A stretch of DNA of 5,869 bases, from assembly GCA_031554215.1 (NCBI GenBank), contig JAVBKF010000186.1, positions 1-5,869 on the forward strand, given 5' to 3'. A model generated the notes under the pieces. It did not search any database. It saw only the letters and a list, made by a program, of their open reading frames with translations, and was not told where the DNA came from. Below, one piece after another: positions 5,755 through 5,869 of the stretch (position 1 is the first letter of the stretch; the number at the start of each line of letters is the position of its first letter). The position numbers and the translations under genes are program-made. Source of the stretch: JAVBKE01 sp031554215 (GTDB lineage: Bacteria > Bacillota > Bacilli > JARBTR01).

Positions 5755-5869
5755 ATGGCAAAGAAGAAAATTCGTATTCGTTTGAAAGCGTATGACCACA
5801 GAATTCTAGACCTTTCTGCTGAGAAGATTGTTGAAACAGCAAAAAGATCAGGTGCAGAAGTATCGGGAC
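5755..5869 (+). CDS. rpsJ: 30S ribosomal protein S10 (5' part, cut by the window edge)
   Basis: Only the first 38 codons are present; the full protein is about 102 residues. S10 sits in the 30S head and, as NusE, joins transcription antitermination complexes. The N-terminus MAKKKIRIRLKAYDHRILD followed by SAEKIVETAKRSGAEVSG is unmistakable for Bacillota S10. ATG at 5755 is preceded by AAGGAGGG (5741-5748), 6 nt away, and by a small hairpin CTATA/TATAG (5722-5735). It is normally the first gene of the long S10 ribosomal protein operon, with tuf upstream; here tuf is absent and the DUF1697 gene is divergent. Confidence 0.97.
   Translation, partial: MAKKKIRIRLKAYDHRILDLSAEKIVETAKRSGAEVSG

Overview
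The window looks like chromosomal housekeeping DNA from a low-to-mid-GC Bacillota, most likely order Bacillales (a Bacillaceae or Planococcaceae/Sporosarcina-like organism). The grounds are a MurA of the second Gram-positive type (MurAB/MurZ), a short transaldolase next to it, a Bacillus-type CoaX–Hsp33 pair, strong AGGAGG ribosome binding sites and clear sigma-A promoters. The assignment rests on recognising protein families from memory; no database search was run.

Layout. Five genes lie on the minus strand and are read from right to left: a DUF1697 protein (5174-4656), coaX (4455-3670), hslO (3603-2725), tal (2657-2004) and murA (1580-294). The left edge (1-293) is probably the promoter and long leader of the next minus-strand gene. 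Its ribosome binding site sits 8 nt inside the edge, so the start codon falls just outside; by conserved gene order that gene is probably rho. On the right a single plus-strand gene, rpsJ (ribosomal protein S10, first gene of the S10 operon), begins at 5755 and runs off the window. It has a strong promoter at 5545-5573 and a structured leader.

How the genes relate. CoaX (pantothenate phosphorylation, coenzyme A synthesis) and HslO (redox-activated chaperone Hsp33) are usual neighbours, and tal follows hslO by 67 nt with no obvious terminator, so coaX-hslO-tal may be one transcript. tal is followed by a terminator-like element. murA then has its own near-consensus promoter (TTGACA-17-TATAGA). 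Tal serves the non-oxidative pentose phosphate pathway, MurA the first committed step of peptidoglycan synthesis.

The non-coding parts are unusually large for a housekeeping region: 293 nt (1-293), 423 nt (1581-2003), 200 nt (4456-4655) and 580 nt (5175-5754). They hold most of what is worth a second look: overlapping hairpins, a possible decayed insertion-sequence end, a possible autoregulated leader, and an unusual gene order that joins pieces of at least three normally separate conserved clusters. I found no defence system, CRISPR array, intact mobile element, tRNA or rRNA, and nothing that I would call a new biological system.
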